DNA from: Xanthobacteraceae bacterium
Lineage (GTDB): Bacteria; Pseudomonadota; Alphaproteobacteria; Rhizobiales; Xanthobacteraceae
DNA: 62,606 bases
Direction of reading: 5' to 3'
Assembly (NCBI GenBank): GCA_019750915.1
Contig: JAIENY010000023.1
Span: 1-62,606 of the forward strand
Position numbers and translations under genes: made by a program. The notes under the pieces were generated by a model. The model had not been told where the DNA came from. It ran no database searches and worked only from the letters and a program-made list of their open reading frames with translations. Below, one piece after another: positions 53,242 to 62,090 of the stretch; the first letter of the stretch is position 1, and each line of letters opens with the position of its first letter.

Positions 53242-53450
53242 TTATGCCGTCACCGACAGCATTTCATCCGGCTCTGCTGCTTCGCGCTGGCCGCCGGTCA
53301 TTCGGAAATAGCCATAGGCCAGCCCCATCAAAACGACGAATAGCACCGTCAACATATCATTGAACCCTACCATGGCGAACAGACAAACCGCTCCGAGTCC
53401 GAATGCGACGGCCGGGAAAACCGGATAGAACGGCGCGCAGGACCGGACGT
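53242..53450 (-). pseudogene. C-terminal remnant of an amino acid/ethanolamine permease (eat-like)
   Basis: On the minus strand an open frame without a start ends in a stop at 53242. It reads APFYPVFPAVAFGLGAVCLF, then a second hydrophobic stretch MLTVLFVVLMGLAYGYF, then a polar tail ending DEMLSVTA. This is the layout of the last two helices of an APC-family ethanolamine permease. About 60-70 codons remain, and an in-frame stop lies upstream at 53473. The position directly before eutB, where eat lies in related operons, supports the call. The rest of the gene has been deleted. Confidence 0.8.
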
Positions 53451-53638
53451 AATCTGGGTGGGAGCCATCGTTTCATCCTCCATTGCGACGAGGCAAGAAG
53501 GGCAAGGGCCGTGCCATAGAAAAAAACGACTTGAGACGGTGGTTTTGTGACTGGAGATCAGGCACGGGTGATTGACGTGGAAGGTTTCCTTGCGGCAAAC
53601 CGTCCTCAAATTTTCAGGATATTTCCGAAGGAAACGTG

Positions 53639-54376
53639 ATGTTTGACCTGACTGGTAAGACCGCACTCGTCACCGGCGCCACCGGCGGCATAGGCGATGC
53701 GATTGCAAGGGCCCTGCACAAACAGGGAGCGACTGTCGCTGTGTCCGGCACCCGTCGCGAGGTGCTCGATACGCTGGCTGGCGAATTGAAAGAGCGCGTG
53801 CACGTATTGCCGTGCAATTTGTCGAATCTCGCGGAGGTTGAGGCGCTGGTCCCCGATGCTGAAAAGGCGATGGGGCAGGTCGATATCCTGATCGCCAACG
53901 CGGGTATCACGAAGGACAACCTTTTCGTGCAATTGCGCGATGAGGACTGGGATCAGGTGATTGCGGTCAACCTCACCGCCACATTTCATCTTGCGCGGGC
54001 GGCAACCAAGCTAATGATGCGGAAGCGGTTCGGTCGTATCATCGGTATCACGTCGGTCGTGGGTGTCACCGGTAATGCAGGACAGGTGAACTACGTGGCC
54101 TCGAAGGCCGGTATGATCGGCATGATGAAGTCGATCGCGCAGGAATACGCGCGCCGGAATGTGACTGCGAATTGCATTGCTCCTGGTTTCATCGCGACCG
54201 CGATGACACAGGTTCTCAACGACAAGCAGAAGGAAACGATTCTGAGCAAGGTCCCGGCGGGACGTCTGGGGTCAGCGGATGAGATTGCCGCGGCCGCCGT
54301 CTATCTGGCGTCAAATGAGGCAGCTTATGTCACGGGGCAGACGATCCATGTCAATGGCGGAATGGCAATGATCTGA
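53639..54376 (+). CDS. fabG: 3-oxoacyl-ACP reductase
   Basis: This 245-residue NADPH-dependent SDR reduces beta-ketoacyl-ACP in fatty-acid elongation. It has GKTALVTGATGGIGDAIARA, NAGITKDNLFVQL, the ITSVVG serine strand, YVASKAGMIG with the catalytic Tyr/Lys and the terminal GQTIHVNGGMAMI, all hallmark FabG. ATG 53639 is preferred to GTG 53636, as AAGGA lies at the right distance. acpP and fabF follow. Confidence 0.97.
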   Translation: MFDLTGKTALVTGATGGIGDAIARALHKQGATVAVSGTRREVLDTLAGELKERVHVLPCNLSNLAEVEALVPDAEKAMGQVDILIANAGITKDNLFVQLRDEDWDQVIAVNLTATFHLARAATKLMMRKRFGRIIGITSVVGVTGNAGQVNYVASKAGMIGMMKSIAQEYARRNVTANCIAPGFIATAMTQVLNDKQKETILSKVPAGRLGSADEIAAAAVYLASNEAAYVTGQTIHVNGGMAMI

Positions 54377-54765
54377 ACGAGTTACGAAGAAATTTGGCTC
54401 ATTATTTTGCGGAAAACGACCTCCTTCACCTTGGCCAAACCGGCCGAAACGTGGTATCGAGCCCGATAGTCAACCTAACCTGTCCTCGACCATTCAGCGT
54501 ATGAACCGGCGGCAGGAGCACCATCTCGCCCAACAGATTCGAAGCAAGACGGCTTGCCGTTTTGTTGAGGGAGCGCAAGGCAAGAACGTCGTTGCAGGAA
54601 ATCAAAACCCTGTATATTGCCGTGACTTATCTGTCGCGGTTCATGGGGCCCTGATGGTCTGCGCTTGAGCGGATCGAACCAGCCGGCAGGTCGAAGAGTT
54701 TTAGGGGAACACGGCTCGTATCGTTTTACGGTCGAGTTAAACGAAGCAAACACGAGGTTTAAACG
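54377..54765. promoter_or_regulatory. Non-coding region with a predicted acpP promoter
   Basis: This 389-bp gap between fabG and acpP holds no gene. TTGCAG (54592-54597) and TATATT (54613-54618), 15 bp apart, are a possible promoter, giving a leader of about 140 bases. CTTGCC and GGCAAG near 54553-54586 form a weak inverted repeat upstream. The long leader is in keeping with the very high expression needed for acyl carrier protein. Confidence 0.45.
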
Positions 54766-55005
54766 ATGAGTGAGATTGGCGAGCGCGTGAAGAAGATTGT
54801 TGTGGAGCACCTCGGCGTGGAGCCGGAGAAGGTGGTGGAATCAGCAAGCTTCATCGACGACCTCGGCGCGGACAGCCTCGACACGGTCGAACTCGTGATG
54901 GCTTTCGAGGAAGAGTTTGGCTGCGAAATCCCGGATGACGCGGCCGAAACCATTCTCACGGTCGGCGACGCGACCAAGTTTCTTGAGAAAAACGCCAAGA
55001 GCTGA
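54766..55005 (+). CDS. acpP: Acyl carrier protein
   Basis: This 79-residue acidic carrier holds growing acyl chains on a phosphopantetheine arm attached to the Ser of [19 protein letters not shown], about residue 38. The N-terminal [20 protein letters not shown] and the C-terminal [15 protein letters not shown] match the family perfectly. A strong terminator follows 24 bp after the stop, so most transcripts are monocistronic. Confidence 0.98.
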   Translation: MSEIGERVKKIVVEHLGVEPEKVVESASFIDDLGADSLDTVELVMAFEEEFGCEIPDDAAETILTVGDATKFLEKNAKS

Positions 55006-55028
55006 AGCCTTTGGCCTATAACGGATTT

Positions 55029-55058
55029 CGGCGGGCTGTTGGTCTCAACGGCCCGCCG
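55029..55058 (+). terminator. Terminator between acpP and fabF
   Basis: CGGCGGGCTGTTG pairs with CAACGGCCCGCCG (one G-T pair) around a GTCT loop, followed by TCTTTC. It would reduce read-through from the abundant acpP transcript into fabF. Confidence 0.8.
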
Positions 55059-55107
55059 TCTTTCTATGTGGACTTGCTACCTACAGACCTGCGCGGAGCA
55101 CGAAAGC

Positions 55108-56370
55108 ATGAGGCGAGTGGTCGTCACCGGCCTCGGAATGGTATCGCCCCTTGGAAGTGGCGTTGATACGACTTGGAAGCGGATTCTCGCCAGCGAGAGC
55201 AGCGCTCGGAAAATCGACCATTTCGAAGTCTCTGATCTGACGTCCCGGATCGCGTGCATCGTTCCGCGCGGCGATGGAACTGACGGCACGTTCAATCCTG
55301 ATCTCTGGATGGAACCGAAGGAGCAGCGAAAGGTCGACGATTTTATCGTCTATGCGGTGGCAGCTGCGACTGAGGCGCTCAATGATGCGGGTTGGCATCC
55401 GGCAAACGAAGAAGAGCGATGTGCTACCGGGACGCTGATCGGCTCGGGGATCGGCGGCATTGAGGGGCTGGGCGAAACTGCGGTGCTTTTGCACGAGCGT
55501 GGTCCGCGCAAGGTATCTCCGTTTTTCATTCCGGGGCGTCTGATCAATCTCGCTTCAGGCTATGTCTCGATCCAGCACGGGTTGAAGGGACCGAACCACT
55601 CGGTGGTGACGGCTTGCTCGACGGGGGCGCATGCGATCGGAGATGCGGCGCGCCTGATCGCATTGGGCGATGCGGACGTCATGGTGGCGGGCGGCGCGGA
55701 ATCTCCGGTCAACCGCCTAGCGATGGCGGGCTTCTGCGCGTTGCGCGCGATGTCGACCAAATTCAACGAAAAGCCGACCGCGGCATCACGGCCGTACGAC
55801 AACGACCGCGATGGTTTCGTGATGGGCGAGGGCGCAGGCGTTGTCGTACTCGAGGAGTACGAGCATGCCAAAAAGCGCGGCGCAAAGATTTACGCTGAGG
55901 TGATCGGCTATGGCCTGTCGGGCGATGCTTATCACATCACTGCGCCGGCCCCGGATGGCGACGGCGCTTACCGCTGCATGAGTGCTGCGATGAAGCGGGC
56001 GGGTATCCTCGCCTCCGATATTGACTACATCAACTCCCATGGAACCTCGACCCCTCTGGGCGACGAGATTGAACTTGGCGCGGTGCAAAAGCTGCTCGGC
56101 AACGCGGCATCGAAGGTGTCGATGTCGTCCACCAAGTCGTCGATAGGTCATCTTCTTGGCGCGGCCGGCGCTGTGGAAGCGATCTTTTGCGTTCTGGCGA
56201 TGCGCGATAACATCGCGCCGCCGACGCTCAACCTCGACAATCCCTCGGTGGAAACGGCGATCGATCTGGTGCCGCACAAGGCGCGTGAGCGTGAAATCAA
56301 CATCGTGCTGTCGAACTCCTTCGGGTTTGGCGGAACCAATGCATCATTGATCATGAAGCGAGTGAACTAG
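55108..56370 (+). CDS. fabF: 3-oxoacyl-ACP synthase II
   Basis: This 420-residue condensing enzyme extends acyl-ACP with malonyl-ACP. The catalytic Cys lies in VTACSTGAHAIG, with the His pair in NSHGTSTPLGD and SSIGHLLGAAGA, and the terminal NSFGFGGTNASL. The start MRRVVVTGLG gives the usual length; an in-frame codon at 55039 would add 23 residues of unlikely sequence overlapping the acpP terminator. mltG follows after 147 bp. Confidence 0.97.
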   Translation: MRRVVVTGLGMVSPLGSGVDTTWKRILASESSARKIDHFEVSDLTSRIACIVPRGDGTDGTFNPDLWMEPKEQRKVDDFIVYAVAAATEALNDAGWHPANEEERCATGTLIGSGIGGIEGLGETAVLLHERGPRKVSPFFIPGRLINLASGYVSIQHGLKGPNHSVVTACSTGAHAIGDAARLIALGDADVMVAGGAESPVNRLAMAGFCALRAMSTKFNEKPTAASRPYDNDRDGFVMGEGAGVVVLEEYEHAKKRGAKIYAEVIGYGLSGDAYHITAPAPDGDGAYRCMSAAMKRAGILASDIDYINSHGTSTPLGDEIELGAVQKLLGNAASKVSMSSTKSSIGHLLGAAGAVEAIFCVLAMRDNIAPPTLNLDNPSVETAIDLVPHKAREREINIVLSNSFGFGGTNASLIMKRVN

Positions 56371-56517
56371 AGCGGAGCTAGCTGGCGGGATCGCCTAATC
56401 GGTCACATTGAAATCCCAGGGCTGTGCGAGACAAAATATTGTACGAGACAAAGCCTATCCCGAAAATCGCCAACTCAGACAGTTGAGATTCGGCCAGAAC
56501 GAATTCAGGTTTCGGAC

Positions 56518-57867
56518 ATGAGTCAAAGGCCACCCATTTCACCGCGAAGCCCGCGTGCCGCTCTTGAGCCGCAGCAGGTGCCGACGCCGCGTCGATCGGA
56601 TAAGGCCAAAAATCCGCTGGTGATCATCGGCAACGCAGTGATCACCATTCTTCTTGTGGTTATGCTGGCTGCGGGCGGGGTCTATGTCTACGGCAAGAAG
56701 GTTCTCTCGGATAAGGGGCCTTTGACCGAGGACAAGGTCGTCAACATTCCCCGCAGCGCGGGTATGGCCGATATCGGAGACATCCTGCTACGGGAGGGGG
56801 TCATCTCGGCGGATCGCTGGACCTTCATCGGAGGCGTGGTGGCGCTCGGCGCGCGCGCGAATTTGAAGTCCGGCGAATATCTGTTCCAGAAAAACGCCAG
56901 CCTTAGCGACGTGATCGGCACGATCGTCGATGGCAAGGTGGTGCAGCATTCCTTTACGATCCCGGAAGGTCTGACCTCGGAGCAGATCGTCTCCCGTTTG
57001 CAGGACAACGATATCTTCGCTGGCTCGCTGAAGGAGGTTCCGCGTGAGGGCACGTTGTTGCCGGATACCTATAAATTTCCGCGTGGCACGCCGCGCGATC
57101 AGGTGATCCAGCGTATGCAGCAGGCACAGAAGCGGCTGGTCACGGAAGTCTGGGAGCATCGTAATCCGGACCTTCCGATCAAGACTCCGGAGCAACTCGT
57201 AACTCTGGCCTCCATTGTCGAGAAAGAGACGGGGCGCGCCGACGAGCGCAGCCGCGTAGCTTCGGTGTTCGTCAACCGGCTGCGGCAGCGCATCAAGCTG
57301 CAGTCTGACCCCACGATCATCTACGGACTGGTAGGCGGCAAGGGGACGCTTGGACGTCCCATCAAACGCAGCGAAATCCAGCAGCCGACGCCCTACAACA
57401 CGTATGTGATCGAAGGGCTTCCGCCAGGACCGATCGCCAATCCGGGCCGGGCTTCGCTGGAAGCGACGGCCAATCCGGCACGCACGCGCGATCTTTACTT
57501 CGTGGCCGACGGCGCCGGCGGGCACACCTTCACGGAGAACTATTCCGAACACCAGAAGGCCGTCGCCAGGCTGCGTTCGCTCGAGCAACAACAGCAGAAC
57601 GACGTCGCTGAGCCGGACAATACACCGCCGCTCGCGCCGTCCGCAGCGACAACAGCCCCTCCCGCGCAGGCGCCAGTCGAAACACTCGAACCAAAAAAGC
57701 GGGCGCGACAACCGAAGGCCAGCGGCAAGCGATCGTCGGCATCGACCAGCGACAGCGCGTGGAACGGTTTGACATCGGCCACAGCACGCGCCCCCAAGCA
57801 GAAGCGGGCTTCCGCCGCGCCGCCCGAGACCGCGCCCGCTGCCGAGAGCGCGTCGCCCGATCAGTAA
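56518..57867 (+). CDS. mltG: Endolytic peptidoglycan transglycosylase MltG
   Basis: This 449-residue inner-membrane lytic transglycosylase cuts nascent peptidoglycan strands. One membrane helix (about 33-56) follows a Pro/Arg-rich cytoplasmic start. The YceG domain has the LASIVEKETG motif with the likely catalytic E235, SDPTIIYGL and YNTYVIEGLPPGPIANPG. The final 90 residues are a low-complexity Pro/Ala/Lys/Ser tail, longer than in E. coli (340 residues). The upstream region holds two GAGACAAA copies (from about 56426 and 56445) of unknown role. The fabF-mltG-yicC-gmk order is usual in the group. Confidence 0.95.
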   Translation: MSQRPPISPRSPRAALEPQQVPTPRRSDKAKNPLVIIGNAVITILLVVMLAAGGVYVYGKKVLSDKGPLTEDKVVNIPRSAGMADIGDILLREGVISADRWTFIGGVVALGARANLKSGEYLFQKNASLSDVIGTIVDGKVVQHSFTIPEGLTSEQIVSRLQDNDIFAGSLKEVPREGTLLPDTYKFPRGTPRDQVIQRMQQAQKRLVTEVWEHRNPDLPIKTPEQLVTLASIVEKETGRADERSRVASVFVNRLRQRIKLQSDPTIIYGLVGGKGTLGRPIKRSEIQQPTPYNTYVIEGLPPGPIANPGRASLEATANPARTRDLYFVADGAGGHTFTENYSEHQKAVARLRSLEQQQQNDVAEPDNTPPLAPSAATTAPPAQAPVETLEPKKRARQPKASGKRSSASTSDSAWNGLTSATARAPKQKRASAAPPETAPAAESASPDQ

Positions 57868-57970
57868 AAACCTGCAGAAACTCCGTGAAACCAGCCTGTT
57901 TCACCGGGAAAACCGGGGTATTGTCCGGCCCGTTCGCGAGTCTTGAACAGGTTGAGGGAGTTTTCTGACG

Positions 57971-58858
57971 ATGGCGCTGTCCAGCATGACCGGCTTTTCC
58001 CGAAGCCACGGTACCAGCGGTCCGTATACCTTCGAGTGGGAGCTGAAGTCGGTCAACGCCAAGGGGTTGGATGTCCGGATCAGGCTGCCTCAGGGTTGGG
58101 ACGACCTGGAAGGCGCGGTCCGCAAACGTGCTGGCGATACGATTTCGCGCGGCACGTTGTACGCCAATCTGTCCGTCAAGCGGGCGGGCGTCGCGCCAGT
58201 CGTGCGGGTGAACAACGAGGTACTGTCGTCGGTCCTCGCCGTGGCGCATGATCTTGCCGCCAAGACCGGTGCGGCGCCGCCGACTGTCGATGGTCTGCTT
58301 GCCATCAAGGGCGTGATCGACGTGGTCGAGCCCGAAAGCGACGAGGCCGAGGTTGCTGCGGCGAAGAGTGCAGCGGCTGCGGCATTCGGTGCGGCGCTTG
58401 CGGGACTCGTCGATATGCGCAAGCGCGAGGGTGTGTCACTCGGCGCCATTCTCACGCAACGCATGGACGACATCGAACGTCTCGCAGCAAAAGCCGAGGC
58501 AGCGCCCGGCCGAAAACCAGAGGCGATCAAAGCGCGTCTTGCCGATCAGATCACCGCGTTGCTGGACGCATCGGACCGGTTCGACGCAGAGCGGCTGTCT
58601 CAGGAGGCGATCCTGATCGCAACCAAGGCCGACATTCGCGAGGAGCTCGACCGGATCGGTTCGCACATCGCGCAGACGCGCGAGCTTCTGGCAAAGGGCG
58701 GTCCCGTCGGCCGAAGGCTCGATTTCCTGTCGCAGGAATTCAACCGGGAGGTGAATACCTGCTGCTCGAAATCGAACGATATCGAACTCACCAATACCGG
58801 CCTCGAACTGAAAAACGTCGTCGAACAATTCCGCGAACAAGTACAGAATTTGGAGTAA
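57971..58858 (+). CDS. YicC family endoribonuclease
   Basis: This 295-residue protein has the YicC N-terminal start (SSMTGFSRSHG, then WELKSVNAKGLDVRIRLP) and the DUF1732 C-terminal block (DFLSQEFNREVNTCCSKSND, a landmark near residues 254-273). YicC-like proteins are reported to be RNases acting in RNA turnover. It is followed after 4 bp by gmk, the conserved pairing. A short inverted repeat (GTGAAAC-6-GTTTCAC, 57885-57904) lies between mltG and this gene. Confidence 0.93.
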   Translation: MALSSMTGFSRSHGTSGPYTFEWELKSVNAKGLDVRIRLPQGWDDLEGAVRKRAGDTISRGTLYANLSVKRAGVAPVVRVNNEVLSSVLAVAHDLAAKTGAAPPTVDGLLAIKGVIDVVEPESDEAEVAAAKSAAAAAFGAALAGLVDMRKREGVSLGAILTQRMDDIERLAAKAEAAPGRKPEAIKARLADQITALLDASDRFDAERLSQEAILIATKADIREELDRIGSHIAQTRELLAKGGPVGRRLDFLSQEFNREVNTCCSKSNDIELTNTGLELKNVVEQFREQVQNLE

Positions 58859-58862
58859 CCCC

Positions 58863-59519
58863 ATGTTTGCGGCTCGCAATGCGCTGACTGGAGACAGGCG
58901 CGGCCTGATGTTCGTGCTGTCTTCGCCTTCAGGCGCGGGCAAATCGACATTGTCGCGGATGTTGATCGAGAAAACATCCGGGCTTCGAATGTCAGTGTCT
59001 GTGACAACACGACAGCAGCGCCCGGGAGAGATCGAAGGGCAGCACTACTATTTCATCGACAAGCCGCGCTTCGATGCGATGGTGCATGCGGGTGAACTGC
59101 TTGAGCACGCGAGCGTGTTCGACAATCATTACGGCACGCCGCGCAGGAAGGTCGAGGAAGCATTGTCGGCCGGACAGGACGTATTGTTCGATATCGACTG
59201 GCAGGGAACGCAGCAGTTGCGCGAAAAGGCCAGGGACGATGTCGTCAGCGTCTTCATCCTGCCGCCGTCGGCGGGCGATCTGGAACGGCGGCTGCACACG
59301 CGGGCTCAGGACTCGGCGGATGTGATCCGTAGCCGCATGGACCGCGCGACACACGAGCTCAGCCATTGGGCCGAATATGATTACGTCGTCGTCAACAGCG
59401 AACTGGAAAAAGCCTTCGCTGAGGTCGAAACCATCCTTCGTGCCGAACGTTTGAAGCGCGTGCGTCAGACCGGACTGTCCGCCTTCGTGCGCAATCTTCA
59501 GGATCAGCTCGAAGAGTAG
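58863..59519 (+). CDS. gmk: Guanylate kinase
   Basis: This 218-residue enzyme phosphorylates GMP to GDP. The P-loop SSPSGAGKSTLSRML lies near residue 22, with VSVTTRQQRPGEIEGQHYYF for GMP binding and DIDWQGTQQL. Length is standard. The stop overlaps the stop of a convergent hypothetical gene by 16 bp. It is cotranscribed with the YicC gene. Confidence 0.97.
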   Translation: MFAARNALTGDRRGLMFVLSSPSGAGKSTLSRMLIEKTSGLRMSVSVTTRQQRPGEIEGQHYYFIDKPRFDAMVHAGELLEHASVFDNHYGTPRRKVEEALSAGQDVLFDIDWQGTQQLREKARDDVVSVFILPPSAGDLERRLHTRAQDSADVIRSRMDRATHELSHWAEYDYVVVNSELEKAFAEVETILRAERLKRVRQTGLSAFVRNLQDQLEE

Positions 59520-60445
59520 CGCTGCCGGGCTTCTCGATTCGCCGCTCGCCGCAGCAGATACTCAATCTCGTCGGTTTCCTGACGGGGCTGCCCGATATTG
59601 CGGCTGCGGCGTTCAGGTGTCACCATTTCCTCATAAGGCAGCGTGGATTGGTCGCCGTAATCGGCTTGGCTCCAGATGTCGCGGCGACCTGTAATCTTGA
59701 CCTTGGGGCGTGCGAAATACCGAAAGGCATTTCGTGCGAAGATGGCTGCGATCGCAAGGATGACGAAGATTGCGGCCAGCATGATGCGAGCCGGTGTAAG
59801 GACCGCGCTGATCGATTGCGACGGCGTTGATTGAGCCTGCACTGAGATTGCTGGAGACGCCGGCGTTGCCTGGCGCGGCTGCTGTGCCTGATCGCCTGAG
59901 GGCTGGGTGGTCGTGTTCTGTGCAAGGACTTGCGGCGAAGCTGCAGGCCTGAAAGAATCCGGATCAGGCCAACGTGACGCCAGCGTTTGCGCAGATCCCG
60001 GAATGCTCGATGAGGCGCTCGGCGCGCTGACCTGACTGGACAGAAGGCCTGGAGCAGGAAGCGCGGAAGGTGGATTGGATGCGGCCGCCTGCGCGGGAGC
60101 GGTCGCTCTCAACTCTGCGCGTGCGTTCGCCACCGAAGGCTGAAGCGATTGCTGCTGATCCTTTTCGGCAGGTTTGCTTGCATCGGCGCTCTTGTCCGGC
60201 GTTGGTGAGGATGAGCGTGCGGCAGGCGCGCTGCTGTTGACCTTTGCGCCCTGTGAACCGAGATACCAGCACTTGCGCCCTGTGCCCTTTTCAAGACGGT
60301 AGTACCAATGACTGCCTTGCGGTGTCGTACCTTTCGGACCTGCGAGGCAATCGTCGGCGGCTTGCGCCGGAATTGAAAATAACCCGCCCAGACCAATGAT
60401 CCCGAACGAAATCACCGCGGTGCACTTCACGGCTCGGTTTGTCAT
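59504..60445 (-). CDS. Exported Pro/Ser/Ala-rich protein with a C-terminal membrane helix, unknown function
   Basis: This protein of about 313 residues has a signal peptide (MTNRAVKCTAVISFGIIGLG, cleavage near PAQAA). A short Cys-containing start (DDCLAGPKGTTPQGSHWYYR, then KCWYLG) is well conserved in feel. A long disordered Ser/Pro/Ala/Gln region is followed by one membrane helix (about 225-245, ARIMLAAIFVILAIAAIFA) and a cytoplasmic-like basic tail ending with EIEYLLRRAANREARQRY. Such proteins are common near gmk in Rhizobiales but have no known role. ATG 60445 has GGGGAG just upstream; an upstream in-frame codon at 60550 is not supported. Confidence 0.72.
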   Translation of the reverse strand: MTNRAVKCTAVISFGIIGLGGLFSIPAQAADDCLAGPKGTTPQGSHWYYRLEKGTGRKCWYLGSQGAKVNSSAPAARSSSPTPDKSADASKPAEKDQQQSLQPSVANARAELRATAPAQAAASNPPSALPAPGLLSSQVSAPSASSSIPGSAQTLASRWPDPDSFRPAASPQVLAQNTTTQPSGDQAQQPRQATPASPAISVQAQSTPSQSISAVLTPARIMLAAIFVILAIAAIFARNAFRYFARPKVKITGRRDIWSQADYGDQSTLPYEEMVTPERRSRNIGQPRQETDEIEYLLRRAANREARQRYSSS

Positions 60446-60759
60446 GATGCTCCCCATCGACGCGATACAAAGTCTCGGTGGAAAGTTGTGGGTAACAAGT
60501 TGGGTGGCAATGGGCCACAAATGCGACGGCTTGGGACATAATTGAGGCATGGCCTTCGCGCATGAGAATCATTTCCTGTTTGAGGAAACTTGTCGGCTGA
60601 TCCGCTGCGCGGGATACGACTGGTATCGATGTGACGTGATTGCTGCACGCGGATACGTCAATCGACGTAAATGCAGGTGAAATTAAAATCGCATTAACCG
60701 CGCGGCTTTGATGCTCGGTTCGCTGCGTCAAACGAGTCAATTTCAAACGGGAGACTTTG
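60446..60759. other. Divergent intergenic region
   Basis: This 314-bp region lies between the starts of the exported protein gene (minus) and a small gene (plus). TTTCC-7-GGAAA makes a short inverted repeat near 60570-60590. No gene was seen, and no promoter could be set with confidence. Confidence 0.4.
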
Positions 60760-61017
60760 ATGGACAACGACAATATGCGTCAGCCGATCTCGGTCAATGA
60801 AGAGATCAAAGCGCTTCTCATTCTTTTGCTGTTGAAGGGCGGGACACCGTCGGATGAAATCGAAACCGCGTTGCGCATCGCAAGCGGCGACTACCGGCTG
60901 GAACGTACAGAGCCGGATCTAACGTGCCCGTTCGTTCATGCCAAAGTTCAGGCGATGAGTGCGAAAGCGAAACTGCGCAATGAACAGCTCGCGCCGCTGC
61001 AGTGCTATGCGGCCTGA
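60760..61017 (+). CDS. Small hypothetical protein
   Basis: This 85-residue soluble protein starts MDNDNMRQPISVNEEIKALL, with a Leu-rich helix (IKALLILLLLKGGTP) and two Cys, one at TCPF and one at QCYAA. No known domain is recognised. GGGAG lies about eight bases before the ATG, and codon use is like the neighbours, so it is probably real. Its stop is 2 bp from the end of the convergent alcohol dehydrogenase gene. Confidence 0.65.
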   Translation: MDNDNMRQPISVNEEIKALLILLLLKGGTPSDEIETALRIASGDYRLERTEPDLTCPFVHAKVQAMSAKAKLRNEQLAPLQCYAA

Positions 61018-61019
61018 GA

Positions 61020-62081
61020 TCAATCGTTGCTGAGGATGATGCGGCCTGTGATGCTTCCTTCGCGAAGCTTGTCCATCCAGGTCTGGGCATCGCTCATCGG
61101 CTCGTCCCGCATCGGCGGCGGTTTAATCCGGCCGGTGCGGGCGAGGGCGATCAACTCACGCGCTTCATCGAGCGTACCCGTCATGAAGCCTTCGACGCTC
61201 ATCCGTTTGTAGACCCAATTCACCACCGGAATGTCGAATCCGCCGCCGATCAGTCCTGACACCACGATCTTGCCGCCGCGTGCCAGTGCGGTCATCGCAA
61301 AATTCATCGAGGACTCGCTGCCCGCGAAGTCAACGATCGTATCAAAGCCTCCCCCGGTGTCCTTCAGGGCGCGGCGGGCACTGTCCGATTTTACCGGGTC
61401 GTATGCAGTGGTTGCGCCCGCCGCCAGCGCGGCTTCGCGCGCCGCGTCGCTGACGTCGGCGACCGATATCGGCTGCGAAAACATTGCCTGAGCAAGGCCA
61501 AGCCCCATCAAGCCGACACCGCCCATACCGATCAACAGCAGGTTGCGTTGACGCGGATGAGAGACAAGACGCTTCAGCGCGCCATAGGCGGTAATTCCCG
61601 AGCACATCAGTGTGGCGGCAAATCCGGCAGGCAGTGGATCATAATCGAGGAGATACCGCGCATCGGGCACCAGAACGTGGCTGGCAAACCCACCGTCGAG
61701 CGCCACGCCGAGATAACGGTTGCGTGCGCAGAGGTTTTCATCGCCAATGACACAATCCTTGCAGATCCCGCATCCGATCCAGGGAAACACGACCCTCCGT
61801 GCGCCGACAAGGTCGCCGGGCGCGTCTGGTCCGACACCATCCACCACGCCAGCGATCTCGTGACCGAGCGTGAAGGGCAGCTTGATGCCGCGTGTGATAT
61901 CGAGCCGCTCGCCGCCGCCTTTGACGAAATATCCGTCCTGCAGATGAAGATCGGAATGGCACAGCCCGCATTTGTCCACGCGAAGCAGAACTTCCCGTCC
62001 TTTCGGCTCAGGTGTGTCAATCACCGTCTGACAAAGCGGCGCGTCGAATCTCACAAGAGATTGGCGATACATCAACGCCAT
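61020..62081 (-). CDS. Zinc-dependent alcohol dehydrogenase
   Basis: This 353-residue medium-chain dehydrogenase has the catalytic zinc residues in KCGLCHSDLHL and GHEIAGVV, and a structural zinc site from the Cys cluster CGICKDCVIGDENLC. The NAD-binding motif is GMGGVGLMGLGLAQAM. Substrates may be primary alcohols or aldehydes. Acetaldehyde from ethanolamine is conceivable, but the eut genes are about 8 kb away. It is followed on its strand by rsmA, but the direction suggests it is downstream of rsmA, with 9 bp between. Confidence 0.93.
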   Translation of the reverse strand: MALMYRQSLVRFDAPLCQTVIDTPEPKGREVLLRVDKCGLCHSDLHLQDGYFVKGGGERLDITRGIKLPFTLGHEIAGVVDGVGPDAPGDLVGARRVVFPWIGCGICKDCVIGDENLCARNRYLGVALDGGFASHVLVPDARYLLDYDPLPAGFAATLMCSGITAYGALKRLVSHPRQRNLLLIGMGGVGLMGLGLAQAMFSQPISVADVSDAAREAALAAGATTAYDPVKSDSARRALKDTGGGFDTIVDFAGSESSMNFAMTALARGGKIVVSGLIGGGFDIPVVNWVYKRMSVEGFMTGTLDEARELIALARTGRIKPPPMRDEPMSDAQTWMDKLREGSITGRIILSND

Positions 62082-62090
62082 TGATTATCC

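Noticed and set aside
53367..53666. A 99-codon minus-strand frame upstream of eutB as a small gene
   Set aside because: The better coding signal in this place is the permease C-terminus in another frame; this frame reads as shuffled sequence without domain features.
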